DNA of 64,000 nt, from the NCBI GenBank assembly GCA_903959905.1, contig CAJBYO010000085.1, positions 124,001 through 188,000 of the forward strand. The letters run 5' to 3'. Under the pieces are notes generated by a model. The model was not told the origin of the DNA. It did no database searches and was given only the letters and a program-made list of their open reading frames with translations. This document shows, piece after piece, positions 17,501 to 24,758 of the stretch (positions are counted from its first letter, which is position 1; every line of letters begins with the position of its first letter). The DNA is from an uncultured Bacteroidales bacterium (GTDB taxonomy: Bacteria; Bacteroidota; Bacteroidia; Bacteroidales; FEN-979). The translations under genes and the position numbers were made by a program.

Positions 17501-19460
17501 ATTTGAATCACATCTGAAGAATTTTGAAGAATCCAAAAAAGCTTTTTTTCAGTTAATCGAACACGACACGCCTTTTGATGAAAACCTTACTGTCATTCCC
17601 GAAAACGGTGAGCAGCGCAGACTGCTTCATTCAGTCGGGAAACTCGTAAAAGATAAAAACGGCGTACCCCTCAAGATCATCGGGATGTTCCAGGACATTA
17701 CAGAGCGAAAACGGTCGGAAGATCAGAATGCACTTACACTGAAAATACTGAACCTTCTTAACTCCTCATCACCGTTGCATGATACCATTAACCTTTCCAT
17801 TAACCTGCTCAGAAAAGAAACAGGTTTTGACGCCATTGGCATCCGGCTGAAAAGTGGCGACGACTACCCCTACTTCGGGCAGGACGGTTTCAGCGACAGC
17901 TTCCTGGAAGCTGAAAACAGGCTTATTGACTGCACCGGGGATGGCACCCAATGCTGTGATAAGGACGGCAAACCGTTGCTCGCCTGCACCTGCGGCAGCG
18001 TGCTTGGTGGCAGTACCGATGCTTCAAACCCGCTTTTTACGGATGGAGGAAGCTTCTGGACCAATAATTCCAGCGAATTGCTGAATTTGCCTGCATTGAA
18101 AGATGCCCGACACAATCCCCGGAACAGGTGCATCCATGAAGGATTCCTTTCCTTTGCCCTTGTTCCGATTCATGCGAATGGGGAGATCATCGGCCTTTTG
18201 CAACTGAACGACCGCAGAAAAGACTGCTTCACGCCTGTTACCATGCAATTTTATGAGAACATCGGCGAAATCATCGGTGTGGCCCTGATGCGTAAAAGGG
18301 CTGAGGAGGCCCTGGAAAAAAGCCACAGGCTGTTGTACAAGCTCTCTGAGCAGGTTCCCGGGGTCATATATCAGTACAGGCTCTACCCCGACGGGCGTTC
18401 CTCCTTCCCCTATTCAAGCACCGGGATGAATGAAATTTACGAAGTTACCCCAGAGGAAGTCTGCGAAGATGCCACCCCGGTGTTCGGGCGGATTCACCCT
18501 GACGACGTTGACCGGGTTTCAGCATCCATTTTTGAATCTGCTCAAACTCTGGAACATTACTACTGCGAGTTCAGGGTTGTTCTTCCAAGGCAGGGCGTCC
18601 GCTGGCGCTTCTGCGATGCCATTCCCGAACGGCTTGAAGACAAAAGTATCTTGTGGCATGGAATTATTTATGACATAACTGACCGTAAAATAGCCGAACA
18701 GGAGATACATAAGCTAAACGAAACCCTTGAGCTCAGGGTTGCCGAGCGAACCAGCCAGCTGGAGGCCTCCAACAAGGACCTTGCGCTCCAGGCGGATGAG
18801 ATCCAGCAATTCACCTATATCGCATCGCATGACCTGCAGGAGCCGCTGCGTACACTGACGAATTATACACAGCTGATCATGGAGGAGTATGCCGGCAAGT
18901 TTGATGCCGACGGTAACAAATACATAGATTTCATCTATAATTCGGCGACGAGGATGCGGGAACTTGTAACCGGCCTGGTGACCTATTCCATTATGGGTAA
19001 AGAGAGTGTCGTGGTTACCGTTGATTGCGCTAAAGTTGCAACAGAGGTTATCAATGATCTTGACGGTTCAATAAGAAACTGTGGGGCTAAAATCAACATA
19101 CTCAAACTCCCCTCATTACGAGGATATGAAACGGAACTGCGGCTGCTGTTTCAGAACCTTCTTGCCAATGCCCTTAAGTTTAAAAGACAGGGTGTTATCC
19201 CGGAAATTACCGTCTCTGCCGAAGAACAGCACGACAACTGGACCTTCAGGTTCAGGGACAACGGCATCGGAATAGAGCCAAAGCACAAGGACAAGGTTTT
19301 TATTATCTTCCAACGCCTGCATAACCGGGCCGACTACAGCGGAACAGGCATCGGGCTTGCCCATTGCAAAAAAATAGTGGAATTGCACGGCGGCAGGATC
19401 TGGGTGGAATCGGTGCCGGGTGAAGGGAGTACATTTGCGTTTACGATCTTGAAAAAGTAA
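14580..19460 (+). CDS. Large soluble PAS/GAF multi-sensor histidine kinase
   Basis: 1626 residues with no membrane segment. Approximate order: short coiled coil, PAS 55-155, GAF 165-345, PAS 350-465, PAS 475-595, GAF 605-790, PAS 800-925, PAS 930-1050, GAF 1060-1245, PAS 1250-1370, coiled coil (LNETLELRVAERTSQLEA), HisKA with phosphoacceptor His1417 (ASHDLQEPLR), and HATPase_c with an N box near 1525, DNGIGIE near 1559 and GTGIGLAH near 1587. The first two GAF domains are clear internal duplicates (both contain LxxDRALIYxVSF and YPFAF). The third GAF carries a Cys-rich insert (CTGDGTQCC ... LACTCGSVLGG) and a later NRC. It should autophosphorylate in response to cytoplasmic signals and pass phosphate to a separate response regulator; none is adjacent. 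The RR at 56693 is a candidate partner by family only. Confidence 0.9.
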   Translation: MENRETYSQAEMLQLIHDLELSRKELEHENEELRHLWAKTEIANDKYTGLYDFTPTAYFILSRDGKIIELNLSGARMLGKHRKQLKNDRFSQYLSTEARPDFLRFLNAIFSSKTKETCELTLPVTHNFPVYVHLTGIISESGEQCFITVIDISDRKIAESQRDQQLYFTTALNKIAEVIISLDTSDDILEQTNRIIGETLQLDRALIYEVSFQQNIITGLCEWIKGEHQDIEYTKDQYPVEMFQIPLTEIRKSMSYLESHADAIGEYFIHDNSGDILHNRFKIRSLIWYPFAFHQHGYYLFTLNQILYRRVWKKEEFVFLESVAKQVSIALIKIKLVEERKSADAELRATLADLRKSQAIAKTGNWKLDIASSVFTASEEGLKLFGFPENSTPAFQEVSACIHPDDRDVASQALRNLLATGLSYSIEIRIFRKDTGEPRVIISSGEINFGTNGEPTDVYGTNQDITERKKAELALKKSQDRLADIIFSMADWVWETDEHGVYTFSSHKGSELLGASRENIIGKTPFDFMVPEEAARVSAIFNEIAARKAPFKDLENWNFGKNGERICLLTNGVPILDHHGNLKGYLGVDKDITERKAADALRDQQLLYTKALNDIAETIIVMENAEAILDGSVGIIERALQIDRALIYHVSFSQNKISGPGEWINPAIIHDRGIANGEYPLEMFAVPFTEIMNTQKHIESHSIQINELLTRDESGTILHGRTNIKSLLLYPFAFREDGYHVFILSQYHNHRYFTPADIEFLDSAARKLSLAMMKIKMLDERKQSVQELRQSEENFRLIAENTRDTIVVLDLDLNFMYFSPSVEKVLGYTPAEAMNLKIDQLLAPDSLKMAYEILEQVLPLELSNNQPKFSYPNVEIEERHKDGSPVWIELSFSFQKDHNNKPNRIITVSRDITARKLVDNTLEISQYRLKQSQKLAGIANWEFTIATQKFWGSEEAFRLFGMPVPPDSELTLPEFESHLKNFEESKKAFFQLIEHDTPFDENLTVIPENGEQRRLLHSVGKLVKDKNGVPLKIIGMFQDITERKRSEDQNALTLKILNLLNSSSPLHDTINLSINLLRKETGFDAIGIRLKSGDDYPYFGQDGFSDSFLEAENRLIDCTGDGTQCCDKDGKPLLACTCGSVLGGSTDASNPLFTDGGSFWTNNSSELLNLPALKDARHNPRNRCIHEGFLSFALVPIHANGEIIGLLQLNDRRKDCFTPVTMQFYENIGEIIGVALMRKRAEEALEKSHRLLYKLSEQVPGVIYQYRLYPDGRSSFPYSSTGMNEIYEVTPEEVCEDATPVFGRIHPDDVDRVSASIFESAQTLEHYYCEFRVVLPRQGVRWRFCDAIPERLEDKSILWHGIIYDITDRKIAEQEIHKLNETLELRVAERTSQLEASNKDLALQADEIQQFTYIASHDLQEPLRTLTNYTQLIMEEYAGKFDADGNKYIDFIYNSATRMRELVTGLVTYSIMGKESVVVTVDCAKVATEVINDLDGSIRNCGAKINILKLPSLRGYETELRLLFQNLLANALKFKRQGVIPEITVSAEEQHDNWTFRFRDNGIGIEPKHKDKVFIIFQRLHNRADYSGTGIGLAHCKKIVELHGGRIWVESVPGEGSTFAFTILKK

Positions 19461-19504
19461 GGAAGGTTAGCCTGGTAAAAAGCAAGATAAAAGAACTCCA
19501 TTTT

Positions 19505-19960
19505 ATGAACAGGCATTTAAATTCAAAAGAAATTATGTTTTACCTGTCAATGATCATCGCGATTATTTCTATTGTATTTTACCAGATATTTCAAAAAGGC
19601 ATTTCAAATAATGTTAATCCGGCGGTATCATTGATTGTAACTTATGTCATTGCCATTATCGTTTCGCTGATTTTATATTTTATCTTTCCTTCGACGGAAG
19701 GCTTTCGTGATTCGTTAAAAAATGTGAATTATGCGAGTTATTTATTGGGTTTTGCAGTCGTTGGCATAGAAATCGGCTTTTTATTGATTTACAGAAGCGG
19801 CTGGAAGTTAGGGATAGCGGCACCCTTTTCATCATCAATAACAAATGTTCTGTTGATCTTCATTGGCCTTGTCGTTTTTAAGGAACATCTAACCGGAGTA
19901 AAGTTGATTGGATTACTGTTTTGTATGGTGGGAATTTTCATGATTAGCATAAAACCATAA
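19505..19960 (+). CDS. EamA/DMT-like small membrane protein
   Basis: 151 residues with about five hydrophobic helices, including the closing SITNVLLIFIGLVVFKEHLT and GLLFCMVGIFMISIKP segments that are typical of the second half of an EamA repeat. It matches half-size drug/metabolite transporter proteins that dimerise. An internal ATG at 19535 (MFYLSMII) is an alternative start that removes a charged N-terminal stretch. Cargo is unknown. It follows the histidine kinase by 44 bases on the same strand, which allows but does not prove co-transcription. Confidence 0.7.
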   Translation: MNRHLNSKEIMFYLSMIIAIISIVFYQIFQKGISNNVNPAVSLIVTYVIAIIVSLILYFIFPSTEGFRDSLKNVNYASYLLGFAVVGIEIGFLLIYRSGWKLGIAAPFSSSITNVLLIFIGLVVFKEHLTGVKLIGLLFCMVGIFMISIKP

Positions 19961-20128
19961 AAAATAAAGTACAGGTGCTTTAATGCGAGCCACGATTTGG
20001 GATACTGCAAGTGCGGGCCTACCGTGATTGGTTTGCCGGTTTTGATGGCCAACTGTAAACTACACACGCCTGGCCCGGAAGCATCCTGAAAACAGAAAGA
20101 GCATTTAATTTTCAATAATATTACAAAG

Positions 20129-20446
20129 ATGATAGACATACTGAAGAAGATTTTTGGTTTTGGGCCAAAGGTGAATTACGCTGAATTGGTGAAAAACGGA
20201 GCAATCATTGTAGATGTCAGGACCAGGGAAGAGTTCCTGGGCGGACATATCAATGGCTCGATTAACATTCCGCTGGATCAGCTCGGCAATAACCTGAACA
20301 AGTTAAAGGATAAAAAACGGACTGTTATTACCTGCTGTGCATCATGGTCAAGAAGTGCTTTTGCGAAAAAGAACCTGAATTCGTTCGGATACATGAATGT
20401 GTATAACGGTGGCGGGTGGCAGCGGTTGAATCAGAAACTGTGGTAA
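20129..20446 (+). CDS. Single-domain rhodanese (sulfurtransferase-like)
   Basis: 105 residues, the size of a stand-alone rhodanese domain. Landmarks are IIVDVRTREEFLGGHINGSI and the active-site loop Cys69-X5-Arg75 (CCASWSR), so the persulfide-forming Cys is kept. It has no signal peptide and should be cytoplasmic. Such proteins relay sulfane sulfur, but the partner cannot be told. It lies between the EamA-like gene and the tRNA-Arg, 168 bases after the former. The gap 19961-20128 holds no convincing gene. Confidence 0.85.
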   Translation: MIDILKKIFGFGPKVNYAELVKNGAIIVDVRTREEFLGGHINGSINIPLDQLGNNLNKLKDKKRTVITCCASWSRSAFAKKNLNSFGYMNVYNGGGWQRLNQKLW

Positions 20447-20492
20447 TTGTGCAGCATTATAAAAAAACATTTGCGAAAATGCTTGCGCCAAC

Positions 20493-20527
20493 AAAAAAGC
20501 CACTCACAAATTTCTCTGTAAGTGGCT
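20493..20527 (-). terminator. Rho-independent terminator of tRNA-Arg
   Basis: On the minus strand an 11-bp stem (AGCCACTTACA with TGTGAGTGGCT, one G-U pair) and an 8-base loop are followed by six T. It begins 11 bases after the tRNA 3' end. Placement and shape fit a tRNA transcript terminator. Confidence 0.8.
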
Positions 20528-20537
20528 GATTTTCAAG

Positions 20538-20611
20538 TGACCCCGAAGGGATTCAAACCCCTAACCTTCTGATCCGTAGTCAGATGCTCTATTCAGTTGA
20601 GCTACGGGGCC
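20538..20611 (-). tRNA. tRNA-Arg (anticodon ACG)
   Basis: Minus-strand 74-nt cloverleaf. The 7-bp acceptor (GGCCCCG with CGGGGUC, one G-U) is followed by discriminator A at 20538. The D arm contains GCTCAACTGAATAGAGC. The anticodon stem TCTGA/TCAGA holds loop CTACGGA, giving anticodon ACG. The T arm is AGGGG-TTTGAAT-CCCTT-like. No CCA is encoded. It is followed by its own terminator and preceded by a -7 element, so it is an independent unit. Confidence 0.93.
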
Positions 20612-20662
20612 GGTTCAAAGTACAATTTCCGAATAAAGTAACGAATGGGCCTTGGCACTCCC

Positions 20663-20705
20663 GGTCACGCGTCACGCGTCACCTGTCACGCCTCACCTGT
20701 CACGC
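20663..20705. repeat. GTCACGC-type heptad array upstream of tRNA-Arg
   Basis: About six degenerate 7-bp units (GTCACGC, GTCACCT and variants) lie between the tRNA and its presumed promoter. The same unit type recurs at 43903-43963 inside a gene. It lies within the tRNA leader if transcription begins near 20717. Confidence 0.75.
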
Positions 20706-20723
20706 TTTCCTTCTTTCGGGCTG

Positions 20724-20731
20724 CAAAGGTA
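20724..20731 (-). promoter_or_regulatory. Putative -7 element (TACCTTTG) for tRNA-Arg
   Basis: On the minus strand TACCTTTG, followed by CAG, fits TAnnTTTG and points to the tRNA. It lies about 24 bases from a matching plus-strand box that points the other way. The -33 box is not clear. Confidence 0.4.
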
Positions 20732-20754
20732 ATAAATTTTTCAAATTAAAATAA

Positions 20755-20762
20755 TACCTTTG
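20755..20762 (+). promoter_or_regulatory. Putative -7 element (TACCTTTG) for the pigment-like cluster
   Basis: TACCTTTG, followed by CAA, fits TAnnTTTG and lies 51 bases before the ammonia-lyase ATG. As the first box ahead of a 24-kb same-strand gene run, it is the best candidate for the main cluster promoter. No proper -33 TTTG was found. Confidence 0.45.
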
Positions 20763-20813
20763 CAAATTTGATTTACGGATGTACAAACCCGTCAGGTAAA
20801 AATAAGCGAAACG

Positions 20814-22379
20814 ATGATAAGCGTAGGACGACAGAACCTTACTCCCGACGATTTCTATAAAGTTCTTTTTTTGGATGAAACGATCGAACTCGACCCAAAA
20901 GCAGTAGTAAAAGTGAAGGCGAATTACCAGTTTCTCAAGGAATTTGCCAAGGGAAAAGTGATTTATGGCATCAATACCGGCCTTGGGCCGATGGCACAAT
21001 ACAAGATCAAGGGCAGCCAGGAAAACCAATTGCAATACAACCTCATCAGGAGCCACAGCGCCGGTTGCGGCACCCCCATCCCGGTGATCTATGCCAAGGC
21101 TACCATGCTGGCCAGGCTCAACACCTTCATGCAGGCCAAATCTGGCATCCATGTGGAGGTGATTGAACTGCTGAAGGAACTGATCAACCGCAATATCTGC
21201 CCTCATATTCCCGAACACGGTGGTGTGGGTGCCAGCGGCGACCTTGTTCAACTGGCACACCTCGCCCTCAATCTTATAGGTGAAGGAGAGATCTGGTACA
21301 AAGGCAAACTCCAGCCAACAAACGAGGTTTTCCTCAAGGAAAAGCTCTCCCCCATCAAAATGCATATCCGTGAAGGGCTTTCGCTGATCAACGGCACCTC
21401 TGCCATGACAGGCATCGGGATGATCAACATCGTTCATGCAAAGAACCTGCTCGACTGGGCCGTGCTTGCCTCTTCCATGATCAATGAGATCGTTGAATCC
21501 TATGATGATCATTTCTCCGACGGACTCAACCGGGCAAAAACACACTACGGACAGAACCAGGTGGCACGCATGATGCGTTCCATCCTGCAGGACAGCAAAC
21601 TGATCCGCCGCCGTGCCGAACACCTGTACAATGGGAAAACCGAACAGGTGGACGTGTTCACCCACAAGGTTCAGGAATACTATTCGCTGCGCTGTGTGCC
21701 GCAGGTACTTGGCCCAATCCTGGATACCATCCTTTATGCCGAAAAGGTGCTCATCAATGAGGTGAACTCATCCAACGACAACCCGATCATCGACAGCGAT
21801 GCCAAGAATGTGTTTCACGGCGGGAACTTCCACGGCGACTATGTGGCCCTTGAAATGGATAAACTGAAAATTGCCATCACCAAACTGTCCATGCTGGCAG
21901 AGCGTCAGCTCAATTACCTCATGAACGACAAACTCAACCAGAAACTGCCTCCTTTCGTCAACCTGGGTAAACTTGGTTTCAACCTGGGCATGCAGGGCGT
22001 ACAGTTCACGGCAGTATCCACGGTGGCCGAAAACCAGACCCTCTGTTTCCCGATGTCCATCCACAGCATCACCAACAACAACGACAACCAGGATATCGTG
22101 AGCATGGGCACCAATGCCGCCATGATGGCCAAACGTGTGATAGACCACACCTACATCGTGCTCTCCATCCACATGTTAACCATCCTGCAGGCAGTTGATT
22201 ACATGAAATTTAAGCCAAAACTCTCCACGTACTCCAGTAAAAAGTTTGCGGATCTGCGTAAAATTGTTCCTAAATTTACCGAGGATACAACGAAATACAA
22301 GGAGATACAGCAGATTGCGAATTATCTGCTGGAGAATAAACTCAAGTTTCCATTGGAGGAAATGGTGAAGGACAAGTAA
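20814..22379 (+). CDS. tal: Aromatic amino acid ammonia-lyase, tyrosine ammonia-lyase type
   Basis: 521 residues of the MIO (histidine/phenylalanine/tyrosine ammonia-lyase) family. The self-forming MIO triad is Ala140-Ser141-Gly142 in GGVGASGDLVQLAHLAL. Other landmarks are YGINTGLGPMAQYKIKG, LQYNLIRSHSAGCG (the substrate-selectivity loop), EYYSLRCVPQVLGP and NSSNDNPIID. The GPMAQY and YNLIRSHSxG segments match, from memory, the Flavobacterium johnsoniae enzyme known to be a tyrosine ammonia-lyase from a flexirubin locus. No other hut gene is near, which argues against histidine catabolism. It should convert tyrosine to 4-coumarate, the aryl starter of aryl polyenes and flexirubins. It heads the cluster; fabG follows after 15 bases. 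Confidence 0.88.
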   Translation: MISVGRQNLTPDDFYKVLFLDETIELDPKAVVKVKANYQFLKEFAKGKVIYGINTGLGPMAQYKIKGSQENQLQYNLIRSHSAGCGTPIPVIYAKATMLARLNTFMQAKSGIHVEVIELLKELINRNICPHIPEHGGVGASGDLVQLAHLALNLIGEGEIWYKGKLQPTNEVFLKEKLSPIKMHIREGLSLINGTSAMTGIGMINIVHAKNLLDWAVLASSMINEIVESYDDHFSDGLNRAKTHYGQNQVARMMRSILQDSKLIRRRAEHLYNGKTEQVDVFTHKVQEYYSLRCVPQVLGPILDTILYAEKVLINEVNSSNDNPIIDSDAKNVFHGGNFHGDYVALEMDKLKIAITKLSMLAERQLNYLMNDKLNQKLPPFVNLGKLGFNLGMQGVQFTAVSTVAENQTLCFPMSIHSITNNNDNQDIVSMGTNAAMMAKRVIDHTYIVLSIHMLTILQAVDYMKFKPKLSTYSSKKFADLRKIVPKFTEDTTKYKEIQQIANYLLENKLKFPLEEMVKDK

Positions 22380-22394
22380 AAAATTCCACTATCT

Positions 22395-23123
22395 ATGAAC
22401 GTTGCATTGGTTACAGGCGGATCGCGGGGCATTGGCCGGGCCGTTTCGGTGAAACTGGCTGAAATGGGCTATTATGTCCTTGTGAACTATCATTCCAGCA
22501 AAGAAGAGGCGGAAATTACGCTTCAGCAGGTGAAAGAAAAAGGCAGCGACGGGGAGATCCTGAAGTTTGATGTTGCCTCACAGGAGGAGATCGAGCAGAC
22601 CCTTGGCAGCTGGCTGGAAGCACATCCGGGGATCTATATCCGGGTGGTTGTCAACAATGCAGGCATCAGGAAGGATGCACTGATGATGTGGATGAAAAAC
22701 GAAGAATGGCACGATGTGCTGAACACAAACCTTCACAGTTTCCTTTATGTTACAAGGTTCCTGATCAAAGATATGCTCATCAACAAATGGGGCAGGATCA
22801 TCAATGTTGTCTCGCTCTCCGGCCTGAAAGGCCTCCCCGGACAGGCAAACTATTCTGCTGCAAAAGCCGGGGTGATCGGTGCCACAAAAGCACTCGCCCA
22901 GGAAATTGCCAAGAAAAACGTTACGGTTAACGCCGTAGCCCCCGGTTTCATCAAAACCGACATGACCAAAGATATGGATGAAGCACAGCTTAAAGCCATG
23001 ATCCCGATGGGACGGTTTGGAAAACCGGAGGAAGTTGCAGCCATCGTTGGTTTTTTGGCGTCGGAAGAAGCGTCCTATGTAACGGGGGCGGTGATCAATG
23101 TCAATGGAGGACTTTACACTTAA
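22395..23123 (+). CDS. fabG: 3-oxoacyl-ACP reductase (FabG-like ketoreductase)
   Basis: 242 residues, a classical short-chain dehydrogenase of FabG size. The NADPH site GGSRGIG lies at residues 8-14. The catalytic residues Ser140, Tyr153 and Lys157 are in place (YSAAK). The NNAGIRKD and GFIKTDMT motifs agree with FabG. It should reduce the beta-keto group of ACP-bound intermediates, the ApeQ-type step of aryl polyene assembly. It is the only ketoreductase in the cluster, so it would serve every elongation round. It is likely co-transcribed with the ammonia-lyase 15 bases upstream. Confidence 0.92.
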   Translation: MNVALVTGGSRGIGRAVSVKLAEMGYYVLVNYHSSKEEAEITLQQVKEKGSDGEILKFDVASQEEIEQTLGSWLEAHPGIYIRVVVNNAGIRKDALMMWMKNEEWHDVLNTNLHSFLYVTRFLIKDMLINKWGRIINVVSLSGLKGLPGQANYSAAKAGVIGATKALAQEIAKKNVTVNAVAPGFIKTDMTKDMDEAQLKAMIPMGRFGKPEEVAAIVGFLASEEASYVTGAVINVNGGLYT

Positions 23124-23130
23124 TATCCGA

Positions 23131-23205
23131 ATGACCAATGACCAATGACGAATAAAACTATACTAAGCACTTTTTCGCCACTTCGCTACTTCGCCACTTT
23201 GCTAC
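23131..23205. repeat. Two adjacent tandem arrays (ATGACCA x3 and TTCGCYAC x4)
   Basis: The fabG-ketosynthase spacer holds three 7-bp units (ATGACCA, ATGACCA, ATGACGA) at 23131-23151. Four 8-bp units (TTCGCCAC, TTCGCTAC, TTCGCCAC, TTTGCTAC) lie at 23174-23205. These account for most of the 107-base gap. Confidence 0.85.
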
Positions 23206-23230
23206 TTTTCATTCCTCAACCAACTACTTT

Positions 23231-24448
23231 ATGAATCGTGTTGTTATTACAGGCATGGGGATATATTCCGTGATCGGAAATAATCTCGGAGAGGTTAAAG
23301 ACTCCCTTTTTCACGGGCGGTCGGGAATTATCTTTGATCCTGTGAGGAAGGCGATGGGTTTTCGTTCGGCGCTGACTGGCATGGTTGAAAGGCCGCAGTT
23401 GAAAGGCGTCCTCGACCGCCGGATGCGGATCGGTCTGCCCGTGCAGGGAGAATATGCCTACATTTCAACACTGGAAGCTTTAAAACATGCAGGCATAGAT
23501 CAGTCTTACCTTGATAAGAACGAAGTCGGCATCCTTTTCGGCAACGACAGTTCTGCTGTGCCGGTCGTTGAATCTGTTGACATTCTGCGGGAGAAAAAAG
23601 ACACCATGATGATCGGGTCGGGGCATATCTTCCAGGCCATGAATTCCACTGTTTCGATGAACCTGTCGGTCATCTTCCGGCTGAAAGGGGTCAATTTCAC
23701 CCTCAGCGGCGCATGTGCCAGCGGTTCGCACGCCATCGGCATCGGCTACCTGCTCATCAAGCAAGGCTTACAGGACATGATCATCTGCGGCGGAGCACAG
23801 GAAATAAACCCTGAATCCACCGCCAGTTTTGACGCTTTGAACGCTTTTTCAACGCGGGAATCGGACCCCGAACGCGCATCCCGTCCGTTTGACCGCGACC
23901 GTGACGGACTGGTACCCAGCGGCGGAGCAGCCACCGTGATCATCGAAAGTTACGAATCGGCCATGAAACGCGGTGCCGTGATCTACGGTGAACTGATCGG
24001 TTACGGATTTTCTTCAAACGGCGAACATATCTCCATGCCCAACGTGGAAGGGCCTGTGCGTGCCATGCAGAAAGCCATCCTGGATGCAGGCATTAAATCC
24101 ACAGAAATTGACTACATCAACGCACATGCCACCTCAACACCAGCCGGCGACCGGAATGAAGCCAACTCCATCGACCTGGTTTTCGGATCCTCAAAGCCAC
24201 TGGTAAGCAGCACAAAATCAATGACCGGGCATGAAATGTGGATGGGCGGGGCCAGCGAAGTGATCTACTCCACCCTGATGATGAACAACGGGTTCGTAGC
24301 TCCTAACATAAACTATGCAAACCCCGATGAAATTACGGCAAAACTGAATATCGCCGCCGTCACTACACCCCACGAAATCAATGCTTTCCTTTCAAATTCG
24401 TTCGGCTTTGGCGGAACAAATTCCTCACTGATAATCCGAAAAGTTTAA
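23231..24448 (+). CDS. Beta-ketoacyl-ACP synthase (KS1)
   Basis: 405 residues, FabF-like. The catalytic triad is complete: Cys162 (SGACASGSH), His299 (NAHATSTPAGD) and His334 (SMTGHEMWMGG). The C-terminal NSFGFGGTNSS motif is intact. It should catalyse decarboxylative condensation of malonyl-ACP with an acyl primer. It lies apart from the other ketosynthases, between the ketoreductase and ACP1. It might therefore handle initiation or the fatty-acid part of the product rather than pairing with a chain-length factor. That division of labour is inference. Confidence 0.9.
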   Translation: MNRVVITGMGIYSVIGNNLGEVKDSLFHGRSGIIFDPVRKAMGFRSALTGMVERPQLKGVLDRRMRIGLPVQGEYAYISTLEALKHAGIDQSYLDKNEVGILFGNDSSAVPVVESVDILREKKDTMMIGSGHIFQAMNSTVSMNLSVIFRLKGVNFTLSGACASGSHAIGIGYLLIKQGLQDMIICGGAQEINPESTASFDALNAFSTRESDPERASRPFDRDRDGLVPSGGAATVIIESYESAMKRGAVIYGELIGYGFSSNGEHISMPNVEGPVRAMQKAILDAGIKSTEIDYINAHATSTPAGDRNEANSIDLVFGSSKPLVSSTKSMTGHEMWMGGASEVIYSTLMMNNGFVAPNINYANPDEITAKLNIAAVTTPHEINAFLSNSFGFGGTNSSLIIRKV

Positions 24449-24473
24449 TAATATATTTCTTAGTAAAATTCCT

Positions 24474-24481
24474 TATTTTTG
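24474..24481 (+). promoter_or_regulatory. Putative -7 element (TATTTTTG) before ACP1
   Basis: TATTTTTG fits TAnnTTTG and lies 19 bases before ACP1. The surrounding 12-mer CTTATTTTTGCA (24472-24483) is identical to the one at 39987-39998 before KS4. It may start an internal transcript. Confidence 0.45.
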
Positions 24482-24500
24482 CATCGGTTAACGAAAGACT

Positions 24501-24752
24501 ATGATGGATAAGGATGATATTATCAGGAAAATAAACCAGCTCCTGGTCGATGAAATTGAAATTGAGGAAACCCAGATATACCCTGATGCCGACCTGAAGA
24601 AAGATCTCGGTATTGACAGCCTTGACTTTGTTGATTTGTTTGTGATTGTTGAAAATAATTTCGGCTTTAAGATGAAAGCCGAGGAGATGGCAGATGTGAA
24701 ATCTTTAGAGGATTTTTACACATATATCATCAAACGCATCAATCCAAACTAA
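24501..24752 (+). CDS. Acyl carrier protein (ACP1)
   Basis: 83 residues, acidic and helical. The phosphopantetheine site is Ser40 in DLGIDSLDFVDL. Length and motif fit a type II ACP. A second ATG is at 24504; the first is used. It should carry the growing aryl-polyene or fatty acyl chain for the surrounding synthases. An LpxL-like acyltransferase follows by 6 bases, so that enzyme may take acyl chains from this ACP. A putative promoter lies in the 52-base gap upstream. Confidence 0.92.
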   Translation: MMDKDDIIRKINQLLVDEIEIEETQIYPDADLKKDLGIDSLDFVDLFVIVENNFGFKMKAEEMADVKSLEDFYTYIIKRINPN

Positions 24753-24758
24753 ACAGAC

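Noticed and set aside
19961-20128. Minus-strand stretch with CSFCFQDASGPGVC, looking like a small Zn-ribbon
   Set aside because: It merges into a frame antisense to the EamA-like gene, has no clear start, and I cannot tie it to a family. It may be a fossil but the evidence is too weak.
20700-21665. 321-residue open frame on the minus strand, antisense to the ammonia-lyase
   Set aside because: It lies opposite a well-supported gene; its composition is that of a reverse-strand shadow and it shows no family motif.
20814-22379. Reading the ammonia-lyase as HutH of histidine degradation
   Set aside because: No hutU, hutI or hutG/F genes are near; it heads a polyketide-type cluster and resembles the flexirubin-type tyrosine enzymes.
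22578-23138. 186-residue open frame antisense to fabG
   Set aside because: It is a shadow of fabG with no domain and no upstream signal.
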